Shown: positions 1 to 10,235 of the stretch, in pieces
Layout of the letters: every line of letters begins with the position of its first letter
Numbering within the stretch: position 1 is the first letter of the stretch
DNA from: Budorcas taxicolor
Lineage: Eukaryota > Chordata > Mammalia > Artiodactyla > Bovidae
Direction of reading: 5' to 3'
Length of the DNA: 64,000 nucleotides
NCBI RefSeq assembly: GCF_023091745.1
Contig: NC_068910.1
Location: forward strand, 40,907,272 to 40,971,271
The notes under the pieces: generated by a model
Seen by the model: only the letters and a program-made list of their open reading frames with translations
Told to the model about the DNA's origin: nothing
Database searches by the model: none
Position numbers and translations under genes: made by a program

Positions 1-464
1 TTAAGTTTTTTATTTTTTTAATTTTAAAATCTTTAATTCTTACATGTGATGGTTTTGTTACTACCATAATAGAGACTCATCATAAGACATGACTGAAACC
101 AAAAAAATAACTGAAGTTACTGTGTTAGAGGATATCACTAGACCTAGTTCTTACAGACCAAATGGGCATGTGGAGCACAGTTAGTGAAGAACACAGCAAT
201 GGGAAAAGGTCAGGTGAAAACCAAATAATAATCAGCAAGGTCTGGCTTAAGTCATAGGAAGCAAATCATGGAGATTGAGTTCAGAGATTAATTAGAGTTT
301 TATATTTAGATTGAGTCAGGACAACTTTGCAAGAGTACTAGTCTCTCAGAATATAGTATCAAGATAGGAGTTTATGTGTGAAATAGAATGAGAAAAAGTG
401 CTGTGTAGGAGACTGATTATTAAAATGGTCAATTGTTTCCTTCTATCTATGCTATCTTCAGTGT
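1..464. other. AT-rich DNA, nothing recognised
   Basis: I see no open frame with coding character and no repeat I can name. The first 40 bases are T/A-rich. The block ends where an MLT1-like LTR becomes recognisable. Confidence 0.4.
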
Positions 465-760
465 AAATCTTCATTTCTTCCATCAAGGAATCTATTTCCC
501 CATCTCATAAATAAGGCTGTTTTTGTGGCTTGAGACCTTCTTTGGCCAACTGAATATGGCTGAAGTGGCAGGGGGCCTGTTCTAAGCCACAGCATTAGAA
601 GACTTTGCCATCTTTCTCTTGCTGTCTTGGATCCCTGCAAGCTACCAGGTGAAAAAGTCCAGCATAGCTTGCTGCAGGGCAAGAGATCACGTGGAGAAAG
701 AGACACAGCCTGCTGAAGCTGTCCTTGACCAGGTGGGCCTCAGCTTCCCATAAGTCAATC
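465..760 (+). mobile_element. MLT1-like (ERVL-MaLR) LTR fragment
   Basis: The order of motifs matches the middle of MLT1-type LTRs: a 'tttggccaac' block near 543, a block around 560-590 resembling the 'gaagtg' region, then a GC-richer stretch to about 755. No internal retroviral sequence is present. The short reverse-strand open frame across it is incidental. Family level is an inference; a repeat-library alignment would settle it. Confidence 0.5.
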
Positions 761-1156
761 TCACAACTCCTTTAAACACAAAAAGTTTGTACAGAGTTTG
801 GATTCCATGTTAGAAAGCAAGATCCATTCAACCATTTTAATATTGAATATCCAAGATATTAATTCAGTGTTTTGTCTTTTTTATTTTTTCCCAGAGAATG
901 GAATTTGTTCTGGGTTTAGAATGAGCTTAAGCGCCTCAGGTCAGGACTCTACAACGTGGGAGAAATCATAGAGATTGTTATTGAAAGAAGTATTTTGAAA
1001 AAACAAGTCAGCTAAACTCCTTTCATTCATTAAACATATTTGTTAAAAGGGAAGCTGGCCCAAAAGAAGTTAAATGGTAGAAAGCTGTCCTTTAAGATTT
1101 TAAATGCTAGTTAAGGATTTTGCTAATCAGAGATTCTGTAAAACAAACAATAGTAT
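761..1156. other. unrecognised AT-rich spacer
   Basis: No gene, RNA or nameable repeat seen between the LTR fragment and the L1 3' end. Confidence 0.4.
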
Positions 1157-1450
1157 TGGCAAGATTATGGAGAAATTAGAATACTATATGCTGTTCTTAG
1201 GAATGTAAAATCACTAAACTACTATGGAAAGCAATATGGGGATTCCTCAAAAAGTTAAAAATAGAAGAATCATATGATTCAGTAATCCCACTTCAGGTTA
1301 TAGATCCAAAAACTGATATCAGGATCTTAAAGTGATATTGGTATTCCCATGTTTCTTGTGGCATTATTCACAATAGCCAAAGGATATAGATAAATTTCAT
1401 TGACCAATGATCATATAAAGGAAATGTGATATATGCATATAGTGGTATAT
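1157..1450 (+). mobile_element. L1 (L1M-type) ORF2 3' end, part 1
   Basis: The order of motifs is that of the end of L1 ORF2. 'ggcaagattatggagaaatt' (1158) is followed by 'ggaatgtaaaatcac', then 'ttcctcaaaaagttaaaaat', a 'cccacttc' block, and 'attattcacaatagccaaa' near 1364. It is heavily substituted, typical of an old mammalian L1. It stops where a BovB fragment is inserted and resumes at about 1999. Confidence 0.85.
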
Positions 1451-1998
1451 CCAGTTCATTTCAGTTCAGTCGCTCTGTCATGTCCGACTCTTTGCGACCC
1501 CATGAATCGCAGCACGCCAGGCCTCCCTGTCCATCACCAATTCCCGGAGTTCACTCAGACGCGCATCCATCGAGTCAGTGATGCCATCCAGCCATCTCAT
1601 CCTCTGCCGTCCCCTTCTCCTCCTGCCCCCAATCCCTCCCAGCATCAGAGTCTTTTCCAATGAGTCAGCTCTTCGCATGAGGTGGCCAAAGTACTGGAGT
1701 TTCAGCTTCAGCATCATTCCCTCCAAAGAAATCCCAGGGCTGATCTTTAGAATGGACTGTGGATCTCCTTGCAGTCCAAGGGACTCTCAAGAGTCTTCTC
1801 CAACACCACAGTCCAAAAGCATCAATTCTTTGGCGCTCAGCCTTCTTCACAGTCCAAATCTCACATCCATACATGACCACAGGAAAAACCATAGCCTTTA
1901 CTAGACGGACCTTTGTTGGCAAAGAAATGTCTCTGCTTCTCAAAATGCTATCTAGGTTGGTCATAACTTTTCTTCCAAGGAGTAAGCATCTTTTAATT
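1451..1998 (-). mobile_element. 5'-truncated BovB LINE, 3' end (interrupts L1)
   Basis: This is the 3' end of BovB read on the reverse strand. It starts with the CAGTTCAGT-type terminal repeat at about 1456 and encodes, in broken frames (1478-1726 and 1665-1964), the C-terminal region after the reverse transcriptase. Recognisable pieces include VKAMVFPVVMYGCE, RRLLRVPWTARRS, LKLQYFGHLMRR and RMRWLDGITDSMD. The RT core is absent, so it cannot be functional. L1 sequence lies on both sides, so BovB inserted into the older L1. I could not find a clean TSD. Confidence 0.9.
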
Positions 1999-2250
1999 CC
2001 ACTTATATTAGGTATCTTAAATAGGCAAATTCAAATAAACAAGAAGTGTGTTGGTGGTTATCAGAGGTTGGGGAAAGAGAGGTATGGTGAGGTGCTGTTC
2101 AGTGGATATACAGTTTCAGTTATGCAAAATGGATTCTGGAGATCAACTGTAGCACATTATGCCTATAGTTAACACTGCTTGTGCACTTAAAAAATTTTCA
2201 GGAGAGTAGATTGTATGTTAAGTGTTCTTACCACATTAAAAAAATTGTAA
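1999..2250 (+). mobile_element. L1 (L1M-type) 3' UTR, part 2
   Basis: Continues the L1 interrupted at 1450. It has the late L1 3' UTR pattern 'ggtggttatcagaggttggg', a 'ttcagttatgcaaaatgg' block, 'ttctggagat', then 'cacttaaaa' and a terminal A-rich stretch at about 2238-2250. Confidence 0.8.
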
Positions 2251-2990
2251 TGAAGATCAGTATGAAAGATCAATATTATTTTTTTTTCCCATGTAGTTAC
2301 AGATATATGAGATCTAACAATTGGAACTACTTTGTCATTAAATTTCATAAGAGAAAATAATCATAGAGATTGTGTACTGCAGTTCTGACATTCTGTAATT
2401 ATTTAAAAGGTTCCTGATTAGATCCTATAATGAGCAAATGGCAGAAGTTACTATAACATACATTCATTTCTCTCAACTGGTGCTTTGCCTTTGTAATCTA
2501 ATGAGTTCTTTCAAAAGTTAAATTAGTAGAGAATATGTATCTTCAGGCCAAAGCAAAAACAGGTGTGAGTTTAATTTTACAAAAATTGTCTACCTTGAAA
2601 GTTCTTTCCATTCTTCCTTAGGCACTGTTGTTATTACTATTCCAATGGCATATTCTGTTGCTAAGACATTTTTCCCCTAAATTATTTTTGAGAGCCTCAG
2701 AATCTATTTCCTACTAATTGGTAAGAAAGTTATAACTTAGATCATCCTTGGAAAGAAAGAACTAGGTAGAAATGTCATCACAATTTGTATTTTCAACCTA
2801 AAGAGAAGGCTGACTGAGTAATTTAATAACATTCCTCCAGATCATGAAGAGTTTATACAGTAGCACAGGTGACTGAATTTTGTGATACTTTCTGTATGTA
2901 TACATGAGCACAAAGAGTGTAAGAAAATAAGTATGAGCCTTAATGCTTTCTGGTAACTTTTAAGTCAGTTAGTTGTGGCACAGAGATATA
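2251..2990. other. unrecognised AT-rich DNA
   Basis: Contains a T9-10 run near 2279 and otherwise featureless AT-rich sequence. No coding signal or nameable repeat. Confidence 0.4.
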
Positions 2991-3009
2991 AACACATTAA
3001 AAGAAAGTA

Positions 3010-3405
3010 TGCTACTGTCTTAATTAGTCCAGGATCCTGAAACAAAAATACCATAGATACGGTGGCTAAACATACAAATAAATAAAATTGCTTCTCACTG
3101 TTCTGTAAGTTTGGATGTCCAAGATCAAAGTACCAGCAGATCCAGTGTCTGGTGAAGGCCTGTTTATGGGTTTGCAGATGGCTGTCTTCTTCTTGTATCC
3201 CCATATGAAGTAGAGTAGAGACAGAAAGCAAGCAGTCATATCTTTTGTTTTAAGGATGCTGATCCCATATATGGGGGCTACACTCTCAAAACCTAATTAA
3301 CTCTCCAAAGCTCTACCTCCTAATCATGAGGGCAAATTTGGATTAGGATTTCCACATATGAATTTTGAAGGAAATGCAAGCATTCAGTTTAAAACAGCTA
3401 CTATG
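3010..3405 (-). mobile_element. old MaLR-like LTR, reverse strand
   Basis: On the reverse strand this reads in order: a 'ttcatatgtggaaatcctaa' block, a 'tgaggaggt'-like region, an 'agacactgga' block, 'gatcttggacatcc', then a terminal part with 'gtatctatggtattttt'. This order is that of a widespread eutherian LTR of MaLR type with TG...CA-like ends. It is heavily diverged and non-coding. Family assignment is by memory. Confidence 0.65.
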
Positions 3406-3602
3406 TTTATCTTTATATGGCCAATCTAAAAATGTTTTATACCGACAATCAACCCAGTAAGACACCATGAGATTGATATAACCTAGAGTGACTTGGGGAA
3501 TCCTTTTTTTAAAAAGTAGGATTTGAACTTTAAAGAAAGATGGAGAGGAGCTATAATTAAGGAACAGGAATGAGCATTCAGTTCCAGGAAAAAGGAAAAG
3601 TT

Positions 3603-3615
3603 TAGTCTCTCATTG
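3603..3615. repeat. target-site duplication, left copy (13 bp)
   Basis: TAGTCTCTCATTG, repeated exactly at 5931-5943. It brackets the whole inverted-plus-direct BovB between them, showing that both halves arrived in one insertion. Confidence 0.92.
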
Positions 3616-4839
3616 ATCACTGAAGAAGGCTTCCTTATCTCTTCTTACTATTCTTTGGAACCCAGCATTCAGATGCTTATATCTTTCCTTTTCTCCTTTG
3701 CTTTCTGCCTCTCTTGTTTTCACAGCTATTTGTAAGGCCTCCCCAGACAGCCATTTTGCTTTTTTGCATTTCTTTTCCATGGGGATGGTCTTGATCCCTG
3801 TCTCCTGTACAATGTCACAAATCTCATTCCACAGTTCATCAGGCACTCTATCTATCAGATCTAGGCCCTTAAATCTATTTCTCACTTCCACTGTATAATC
3901 ATAGGGATTTGATTTAGGTCATACCTGAATGGTCTAGCAGTTTTCCCTACTTTCTTCAATTTGAGTCTGAATTTGGCAATAAGGAGTTCATGATCTGAGC
4001 CACAGTCAGCTCCTGGTCTTGTTTTTGTTGACTGTATAGAGCTTCTCCATCTTTGGCTGCAAAGAATATAATCAATCTGATTTCGGTGTTGACCATCTGG
4101 TGATGTCCATGTGTAGAGTCTTCTCTTGTGTTGTTGGAAGAGGGTGTTTGCTATGACAGGTGCATTTTCTTGGCAAAACTCTATTAGTCTTTGCCCTGCT
4201 TCATTCCGCATTCCAAAGCCAAATCTGCCTGTTACTCCAGGTGTTTCTTGACTTCCTACTTTTGCATTCCAGTCCCCTATAATGAAAAGGACATCTTTTT
4301 TGGGTGTTAGTTCTAAAAGGTCTTGTAGGTCTTCATAAAACCATTCAACTTCAGTTTCTTCAGCATTACTGGTTGGGGCATAGACTTAGATAACTGTGAT
4401 ATTGAATAGTTTGCCTTGGAGACGAACAGAGATCATTCTGTCATTTTTGAGATTGCATCCAAGTACTGCATTTCGGACTCTTTTGTTGACCATGATGGCT
4501 ACTCCATTTCTTCTGAGGGATTCCTGCCCACAGTAGTAGATATAATGGTCATCTGAGTTAAATTCACCCATTCCAGTCCATTTTAGTTCGCTGATTCCTA
4601 GAATGTTGACGTTCACCCTTGCCATCTTTTGTTTGACCACTTCCAATTTGCCTTGATTCATGGACCTGACATTCCAGGTGGACCTGACATCCACAACTGG
4701 GTATTGTTTTTGCTTTGGCTCCATCCCTTCATTCTTTCTGGAGTTATTTCTCCACTGATCTCCAGTAGCATATTGGGCACCTAATGACCTGGGGAGTTCC
4801 TCTTTTGTTATCCTATCATTTTGCCTTTTCATACTGTTC
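3616..4839 (-). mobile_element. BovB, inverted 5' segment (endonuclease part) of a twin-primed copy
   Basis: Read on the reverse strand, this is the 5' half of the BovB protein: an APE-like endonuclease and the linker after it. Frame 4832-4386 gives NVRSMNQGKLEVVKQ, ISELKWTGMGEF and RRNGVAIMVNKRV. It ends at a nonsense change (CAA to TAA) where the consensus continues into IQVYAP. Frame 4211-3882 resumes with FQQHKRRLYTWTSPDGQ, RNQIDYILCSQRW and SDHELLIAKF, and frame 3891-3610 carries the linker. The catalytic-type residues (the E of SELKW and the SDH triad) are visible but split by stops. The junction with the direct segment at 4837-4839 shares TTC with both arms. About 0.6 kb of element, between the linker and the RT, is missing. 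Confidence 0.92.
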
Positions 4840-5930
4840 TGCTTTATTGACTATGCCAAAACCTTTGATTGTGTGGATCACAATAAACTGTGGAAAATTC
4901 AGAAAGAGATGAGAATACCAGACCACCTGACCTGCCTCTTGAGAAATCTGTATGCAGGTCAGGAAGCAACAGTTAGAACTGGACATGGAACAACAGACTG
5001 GTTCCAAATAGGAAAAGGAGTCCATCGAGGCTGTATATTATCACCCTGCTTATTTAACTTCTATGCAGAGTACATCATGAGAAACGCTGGACTGGGAGAA
5101 ACACAAGCTGGAATCAAGATTGCCGGGAGAAATATCAAACACCTCAGATATGCAGATGACACCACCCATATGGCAGAAAGTGAAGAGAAGCTAAAAAGCC
5201 TCTTGATGAAAGTCAAAGAGGGGAGTGAAAAAGTTGGCTTAAAGCTCAACATTCAGAAAACGAAGATCATGGCATCCGGTCCCATCACTTCATGGGAAAT
5301 AGATGGGGAAACAGTAGAAACGGTGTCAGACTTTATTTTTGGGGCTCCAAAATCGCTGCAGATGGTGACTGCAGCCATGGAATTAAAAGACTCTTACTCC
5401 TTGGAAGAAAAGTTATGATCAACCTAGAAAGTATATTCAAAAGCAGAGACATTACTTTGCTGACTAAGGTCTGTCTAGTCAAGGCTATGGTTTTTCCTGT
5501 GGTCATGTATGGATGTGAGAGTTGGACTGTGAAGAAGGCTGAGCACTGAAGAATTGATGCTTTTGAAGTGTGGTGTTGGAGAAGACTCTTGAGAGTCCCT
5601 TGGACTGCAAGGAGATCCAACCAGTCCATTCTAAAGGAGATCAGCCCTGGGATTTCTTTGGAAGGAATGATGCTAAAGCTGAAGCTCCAGTACCTTAGCC
5701 ACCTCATGTGAAGAGTCGACTCATTGGAAAAGATTCTGATGCTGGGAGGGATTGGGGGCAGGTGGAGAAGGGGACGGCAGAGGATGAGATGGCTGGATGG
5801 CATCACGGCCTTGATGGACGTGAGTCTGAGTGAACTCCGAGAGGTAGTGATGGACAGGGAGGCCTGGAGTGCTGCTATTCATGGGGTTGCAAAGAGTTGG
5901 ACATGACTGAGTGACTGAACTGAACTGAAC
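4837..5930 (+). mobile_element. BovB, direct 3' segment (reverse transcriptase to 3' end) of the same copy
   Basis: Starts at FIDYAKTFDCVDHNK in the RT palm and runs through GVHRGCILSPCLFN and the catalytic YADD box at 5149-5160. It continues through the C-terminal region (VKAMVFPVVMYGCESWTVK, RRLLRVPWTARRS, RMRWLDGIT) to the ACTGAACTGAACT terminus. The frame is open 4873-5418, then broken by shifts and stops, for example the TGA after KKAEH near 5548. BovB reverse-transcribes its RNA at a nicked target site; this copy cannot, because the RT is truncated and the endonuclease part is inverted. The TSD copy at 5931-5943 follows directly. Confidence 0.95.
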
Positions 5931-5943
5931 TAGTCTCTCATTG
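5931..5943. repeat. target-site duplication, right copy (13 bp)
   Basis: Exact second copy of the 13-mer at 3603-3615, placed directly after the BovB 3' terminus. Confidence 0.92.
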
Positions 5944-6600
5944 CTGACAGTTCCTTGGAAAATAGGGACAATAGTGAGATCTACTTGACTAAAACAGGAG
6001 AAGAAGAGACAAAGTCAAATTAACCAGACTGAAAAAAATTAATGGGGCTATGTCTATGTCTTCTGTGAAGCACTAGAATATTATTTTATAAGTAAAGATA
6101 ATCTGACCAAATAATCTGACTGTAGAACAACTAATGCAATCATTCGCAGACTAGTAGTTTCTCACCACTATTAACATACCCCAAGTTTCAATGATATTTC
6201 TGTCATTAATTGTGGAAGATGGTAGCAGTTGTTTTTAGTGTCCTCATCGAACCTAACCAGTCTAAATTTACTATTCCAATAGGAGGTCAAAAATAACAAG
6301 CATATAGATTAACCTCATAGTCTCCCACAGTAGACCAGATATTCATGTGAAAGAGAGAATCTCCCTATTATAAAGGCTCCTTGATGGAATTCCTTTAATT
6401 TGGATAAGCTCTCATTTTTGTCAGCCTAGGAAAGCAGAGATCTCATTTTAGACTTTCTAGATATTTCATTGACACTTCTATATGTTTCACTGACTTGTCA
6501 AATTTTTTTTTTTTTGAGTTTTGCTTTAAATTCCAGCATTGCTTGTAGTACAAAGGAGACACTCACAAACTGTTGAAAGAGTGAATAAATGAGTGAATTC
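5944..6600. other. unrecognised DNA with a T-tract
   Basis: Mostly featureless. A T14 run lies at about 6502-6515. The stretch ending in 'gaataaatgagtgaa' near 6580-6598 resembles an L2 3' end but is too short to call. Confidence 0.35.
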
Positions 6601-6973
6601 TGTTGGCAATATGTTCCTAAGAGCAGCTGTGAGTAGTATGAGAGAGTCTATTCCTAGACAAGTTGATAAGAAGTCTGGGGTCCCTGAGGAGGACAAAGGG
6701 GTCTGGGGCTCTCAAGGAGGAGATAAAGGTCTGGAATTCTCAAGGAGGAGGAAAGGACAGACTTTTTTTCCCCTACATTTCTTAGTCTTAGTCACATAAA
6801 ACATTTTTTTTTTTCTTTTAAGCCCAGAGCTGATGATTACACAACAAAACAATTCAGTTTAAACTCCATACTAAGGATTTTATATAACAACAATGTATCC
6901 TGCTTGAGGGCAGTTTCTCCTTGAAAATCTGATTAGTCCTGTCATCTTGAAATGTATATTATGGGAGTGGATC
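6601..6973 (+). mobile_element. endogenous retroviral LTR (bovid BTLTR1-like), part 1
   Basis: The U3-like part of a long terminal repeat. It has repeated 'tctgggg...gaggag' units at 6674-6755, a T-rich stretch, then 'gagctgatgattacacaaca' and 'atgtatcctgcttgagggc'. It ends in 'gggagtggatctggt', a motif that recurs in part 2. No gag, pol or env sequence accompanies it, so it is probably a solo LTR. A BovB is inserted at 6974-6979. The outer left end is approximate. Confidence 0.75.
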
Positions 6974-6979
6974 TGGTTC

Positions 6980-8513
6980 AGTTCAGTTCAGTTCAACCCT
7001 CAGTCCTGTCTGACTCTTTGTGACCCCACAGACTGCACCATGCCAGGCTTCCCTATCCATCACCAACTCCCTGAGTTTACTCTAACTCATGTCCATTGAG
7101 TTGCTGACAACATCCAACCACCTTATCCTCTGTCATCCCCTTCTCCTCCTGCCTTTAATCTTCCCCAGCATCAGGGTCTTTTCAAATGAGTCAGTTCTTT
7201 GCATCAGCTGTCCAAAGTATCGGAGTTTCAGCTTCAGCATTAGTCCTTCAAATGAACACTCAGGACTGATTTCCTTTAGGATGGACTGGTTGGATCTCCT
7301 TGCAGTCCAAGGGACTCTCAAGAGTCTTCTCTAACACTATAGTTCAAAAGCATCAATTTGTCGGCATTCAGCTTTCTTTATATTCCAACTCTCACATCCA
7401 TACATGACTACTAGAAAAAAACATAGCTTTGAATTTGGTTTTTGATGAAACTTTGATGGACCTTTTGATGGACCTTTGTTGGCAAAGTAATGTCTTTGCT
7501 TTTTAATATGCTGTCTATGTTGGTGAGAGTTTTTCTTCCAAGGAGGAAGCATCTTTTAATTTCATGGCTGCTGTCATCATCTTCAGTGATTTTGGAGCCA
7601 CCTAAAATAAAGTTTGCCACTGTTTCCATCGTTCCCCCATCTATTTACCATGAAGTGATGGGACCAATTGCCACGATCTTAGTTTTCTGAATGTTGAGTT
7701 TTAAGCCAACTTTTTCACTGTCCTCTTTCACTTTCATCAAGAGGCTCTTTAGTTCTTCACTTTCTGACATAAGGGTGGTGCCATATGCATACTGAGCTTA
7801 TTGATATTTCTCCTGGCAATCTTGATTCCAGCTTGTGCCTCATCCAGCCCAGCATTTCCCATGATATACTCTATGTATAAGTTAAATAAGCAGGGTGACA
7901 ATATACAGCCTTGATGTACTCCTTTCCCAGTTTGGAACCAGTCTGTTGTTCCATGTCCAGTTCTAACTGTTGCTTCTTGACCTGCATACAAATTTCTCAG
8001 GAGGTAAATCAGGTGGTCTGATAGTCCCATCTTGTTAAGAATTTTCCACAGTTTGTTGTGATCCACACAGTAAAAGGCTTTGGCATAGTCAATAAAGCAG
8101 AAGTAGATGGTCTTTTTTTTTTTTTCTGGAACTCTCTTGCTTTTTTGATGATCCAATAGATGTTGGCAATTTGATTTCTGTCCTCTGCCTTTTATAAAAC
8201 CACCTTGAACACATGGAAGTTCATAGTTCACGTACTGTTGAAGCCTGGCTGGGAGAATTTTGAGCATTACTTTTCTAGCATGTGAGATGAATGCAATTGT
8301 GTGGTAGTTTGAGCATTCTTTTGCATTGCCTTTCTTTGGGATTTGAATGAAAACTGACCTTTTCCAGTTCTGTGGCCATTGCGGAGTTTTCCAAATTTGT
8401 TGGCATATTGAGTGCAGCACTTTCACAGCATCATCTTTTAGGATTTGAGATAGCTGAACTGAAATCCCGTCACCTACTCTAGCTTTGGTCATAGTGATGT
8501 TAGTTCATAGTGA
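6980..8513 (-). mobile_element. BovB LINE, 5'-truncated, inserted in the LTR
   Basis: Reverse-strand BovB of about 1.5 kb. It begins with the CAGTTCAGTT terminus at 6980. An open frame 8492-7749 gives RT-region sequence: LKDDAVKVLHSICQQIWK, KKGNAKECSNY, FCFIDYAKAFYCVDHNK and GCILSPCLFNLY. It loses frame where the YADD box should be (around 7790-7800), so the catalytic aspartates are not encoded in frame. The C-terminal part follows in fragments (7629-7133). The consensus stops matching near 8498. A 6-base match TGGTTC at 6974-6979 and 8514-8519 is a possible TSD. Confidence 0.9.
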
Positions 8514-8519
8514 TGGTTC

Positions 8520-8871
8520 GTAGTGGGTCTGGTAAAATGTTTCTATTGTTAAGTTCTAATCCTGTTATCTTAAAATGTAAATTGTGGGAGTGGGTCTGGT
8601 AGTCTTTACATTGAGACATTCTTTTGATTTATTGTAATAACTAATTTTGAAAAGTATATAGTTCCCTTGATAAGACTAGTGAGTGGGGCACTCTCTGTCC
8701 CCTTCTGATGTCTGTGTCAAAAGCTTTCTCTGTCCCTTTTTATACTTTAGTAAAGCTGTGTTACACAAAATCTCTTGCGTGATCAAGCCTAGGCCCTGGT
8801 CCCAAAGCTAAATCTTCTTTGGAGATCAAGAATCTGACATGGGTCACTGTGTTAGTAAGCTATCACTAACA
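8520..8871 (+). mobile_element. endogenous retroviral LTR (bovid BTLTR1-like), part 2
   Basis: Resumes the LTR after the BovB. The motif 'atcttaaaatgtaaattgtg' with 'gggagtgggtctggtag' (to 8602) repeats the end of part 1. It then gives 'gtatatagttccc' (TATA-like, 8657), 'tttttatactttagtaaa' (near 8737-8755, with an AGTAAA variant of the polyadenylation signal) and a U5-like segment to about 8871. This is the expected promoter and polyadenylation layout of an LTR. The right end and TSD are not resolved. Confidence 0.75.
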
Positions 8872-9282
8872 GTGGGTCAATATAAGCTTCGCAAGGCAAG
8901 CATGCTACCTGTTATTATTTCTGCATTTTCCTGGGCACTTAGCATATTGCTGCATAGAGAGTAGGAGCTTATCTGATTCTTGTCCAACATAATAGGTTCA
9001 GGGACCATAGGATGTTAAATTGGAAGGAAAATAGCATTCTTTTTCCTTAATGAGTTTTAAGAATAGTATTAGATACAAGAGTGTCATTATATATTTAAGT
9101 TATCTGAGCAAATTCCTAGTATTAGTTAAGCACTGTAGGATGTATCCAGTACATCATGGATATTTTATCTCCTGACCATCTTTGTTTCAACTCTGTGAAG
9201 GTCCATGTATTTATTCATAAAACTGTGGAAACAACTTACTGAAAAAAAAATGCAATTTTTGTAAAGCTTCTTTAGTCTGTGC
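8872..9282. other. unrecognised spacer
   Basis: No gene or confidently named repeat. An A10 run sits near 9241-9250, just before the BovB target site. Confidence 0.4.
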
Positions 9283-9295
9283 TCTGCACTCACTG
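9283..9295. repeat. target-site duplication, left copy
   Basis: TCTGCACTCACTG at 9283-9295 matches TCTGTACTCACTG at 13185-13197 with one transition. It defines the ends of the long BovB between them. Confidence 0.85.
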
Positions 9296-9429
9296 GCACT
9301 GGAGTGGTGGCTGTGAGGCACTGGAGCAACTTTCAGGAGATAGCCCACGTCCAAGGGTAAAGGGAAAGCCCCATCAAGAAGGTAGGAGTGGCAAAATCTC
9401 ATTTAGAATCAAACCCCATACCCTCCAGA

Positions 9430-9860
9430 GATGCTCAGAGGGCTCAAACATACCTTGTGGGCACCAGGACACAGAGACCCAACAGAGACCGAGACATAAC
9501 TGTGTTTAGCTATCTCCTGAGGAGGAACGGGTCAGCAGTGGACCGCTGCAGGGGCAGGGGCTCTGGGTGCAGTAGACCTGGGTATGGCATAAGCCCTCTT
9601 GGAGGAGGTCACCATTAACCCAGAACTTACACAGGACTGGAGAAACAGACTCCTTGAGGGCACAAACAGAACCTTGTGTGCATCAGGACCCAGAAGAAAG
9701 CAGCAGCAACCCCACAAGAGACTGACCCAGACTTGCCCAGGAGTGTCCAGGAGTCTCTGGCAGAGGCATGGGTCGGTGATGGCCTGCTTCAGGATTGGGG
9801 GCACTGAATGCAACAGTGCCTGCAGGGACTTTTTGAAGGAGGTTGCCATTACCTTCAGTG
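9430..9860 (+). repeat. tandem duplicated units in the BovB 5' UTR
   Basis: Two related units of roughly 220-235 bp. 'gagggctcaaac' (9438), 'gggtcagcagtgg' (9529) and 'gaggaggtcaccatta' (9602) recur as 'gagggcacaaac' (9656), 'gggtcggtgatgg' and 'gaaggaggttgccatta' (9835). Their position just upstream of the coding region suggests promoter-type monomers, as in some L1s. That role is inference. Confidence 0.7.
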
Positions 9861-10235
9861 CCTCCACCATAATTTGGTCTCAGGTCATAAAAGAGGGAGG
9901 GAACACAGTCCTGCACTTCAACAGAAAACTGGAAAAAAGATTTACTGAGCATGGCCCCGCCCATCAGAACAAGACCCTATTTCCCCCTCAGTCAGTCTCT
10001 CCCATCAGGAAGCTTCCATAAGCCTCTTATCCTTCTCCATCAGAGGACAGACAGACTGAAAACCACAATCACAGAAAATTAACCAATCTGATCACATGGA
10101 CCACAGCCTTGTCTAACTCAATGAAACTATGAGCCATGCTGTGTAGGGCCACCCAGAACAGATGGGTCATGGTGAAGAGGTCTGAAAAAAGGTCCACTGG
10201 AGAAGGGAATGGCAAACCACATCAGGATTCTTGCC

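Noticed and set aside
8866..8871. Exact right end of the ERV LTR
   Set aside because: CTAACA would suit an LTR end, but I could not find a matching TSD on the left, so the boundary is left approximate.
9430..9860. CRISPR-like array
   Set aside because: Only two diverged units of over 200 bp, inside a LINE 5' UTR. No short direct repeats with unique spacers exist anywhere in the window.
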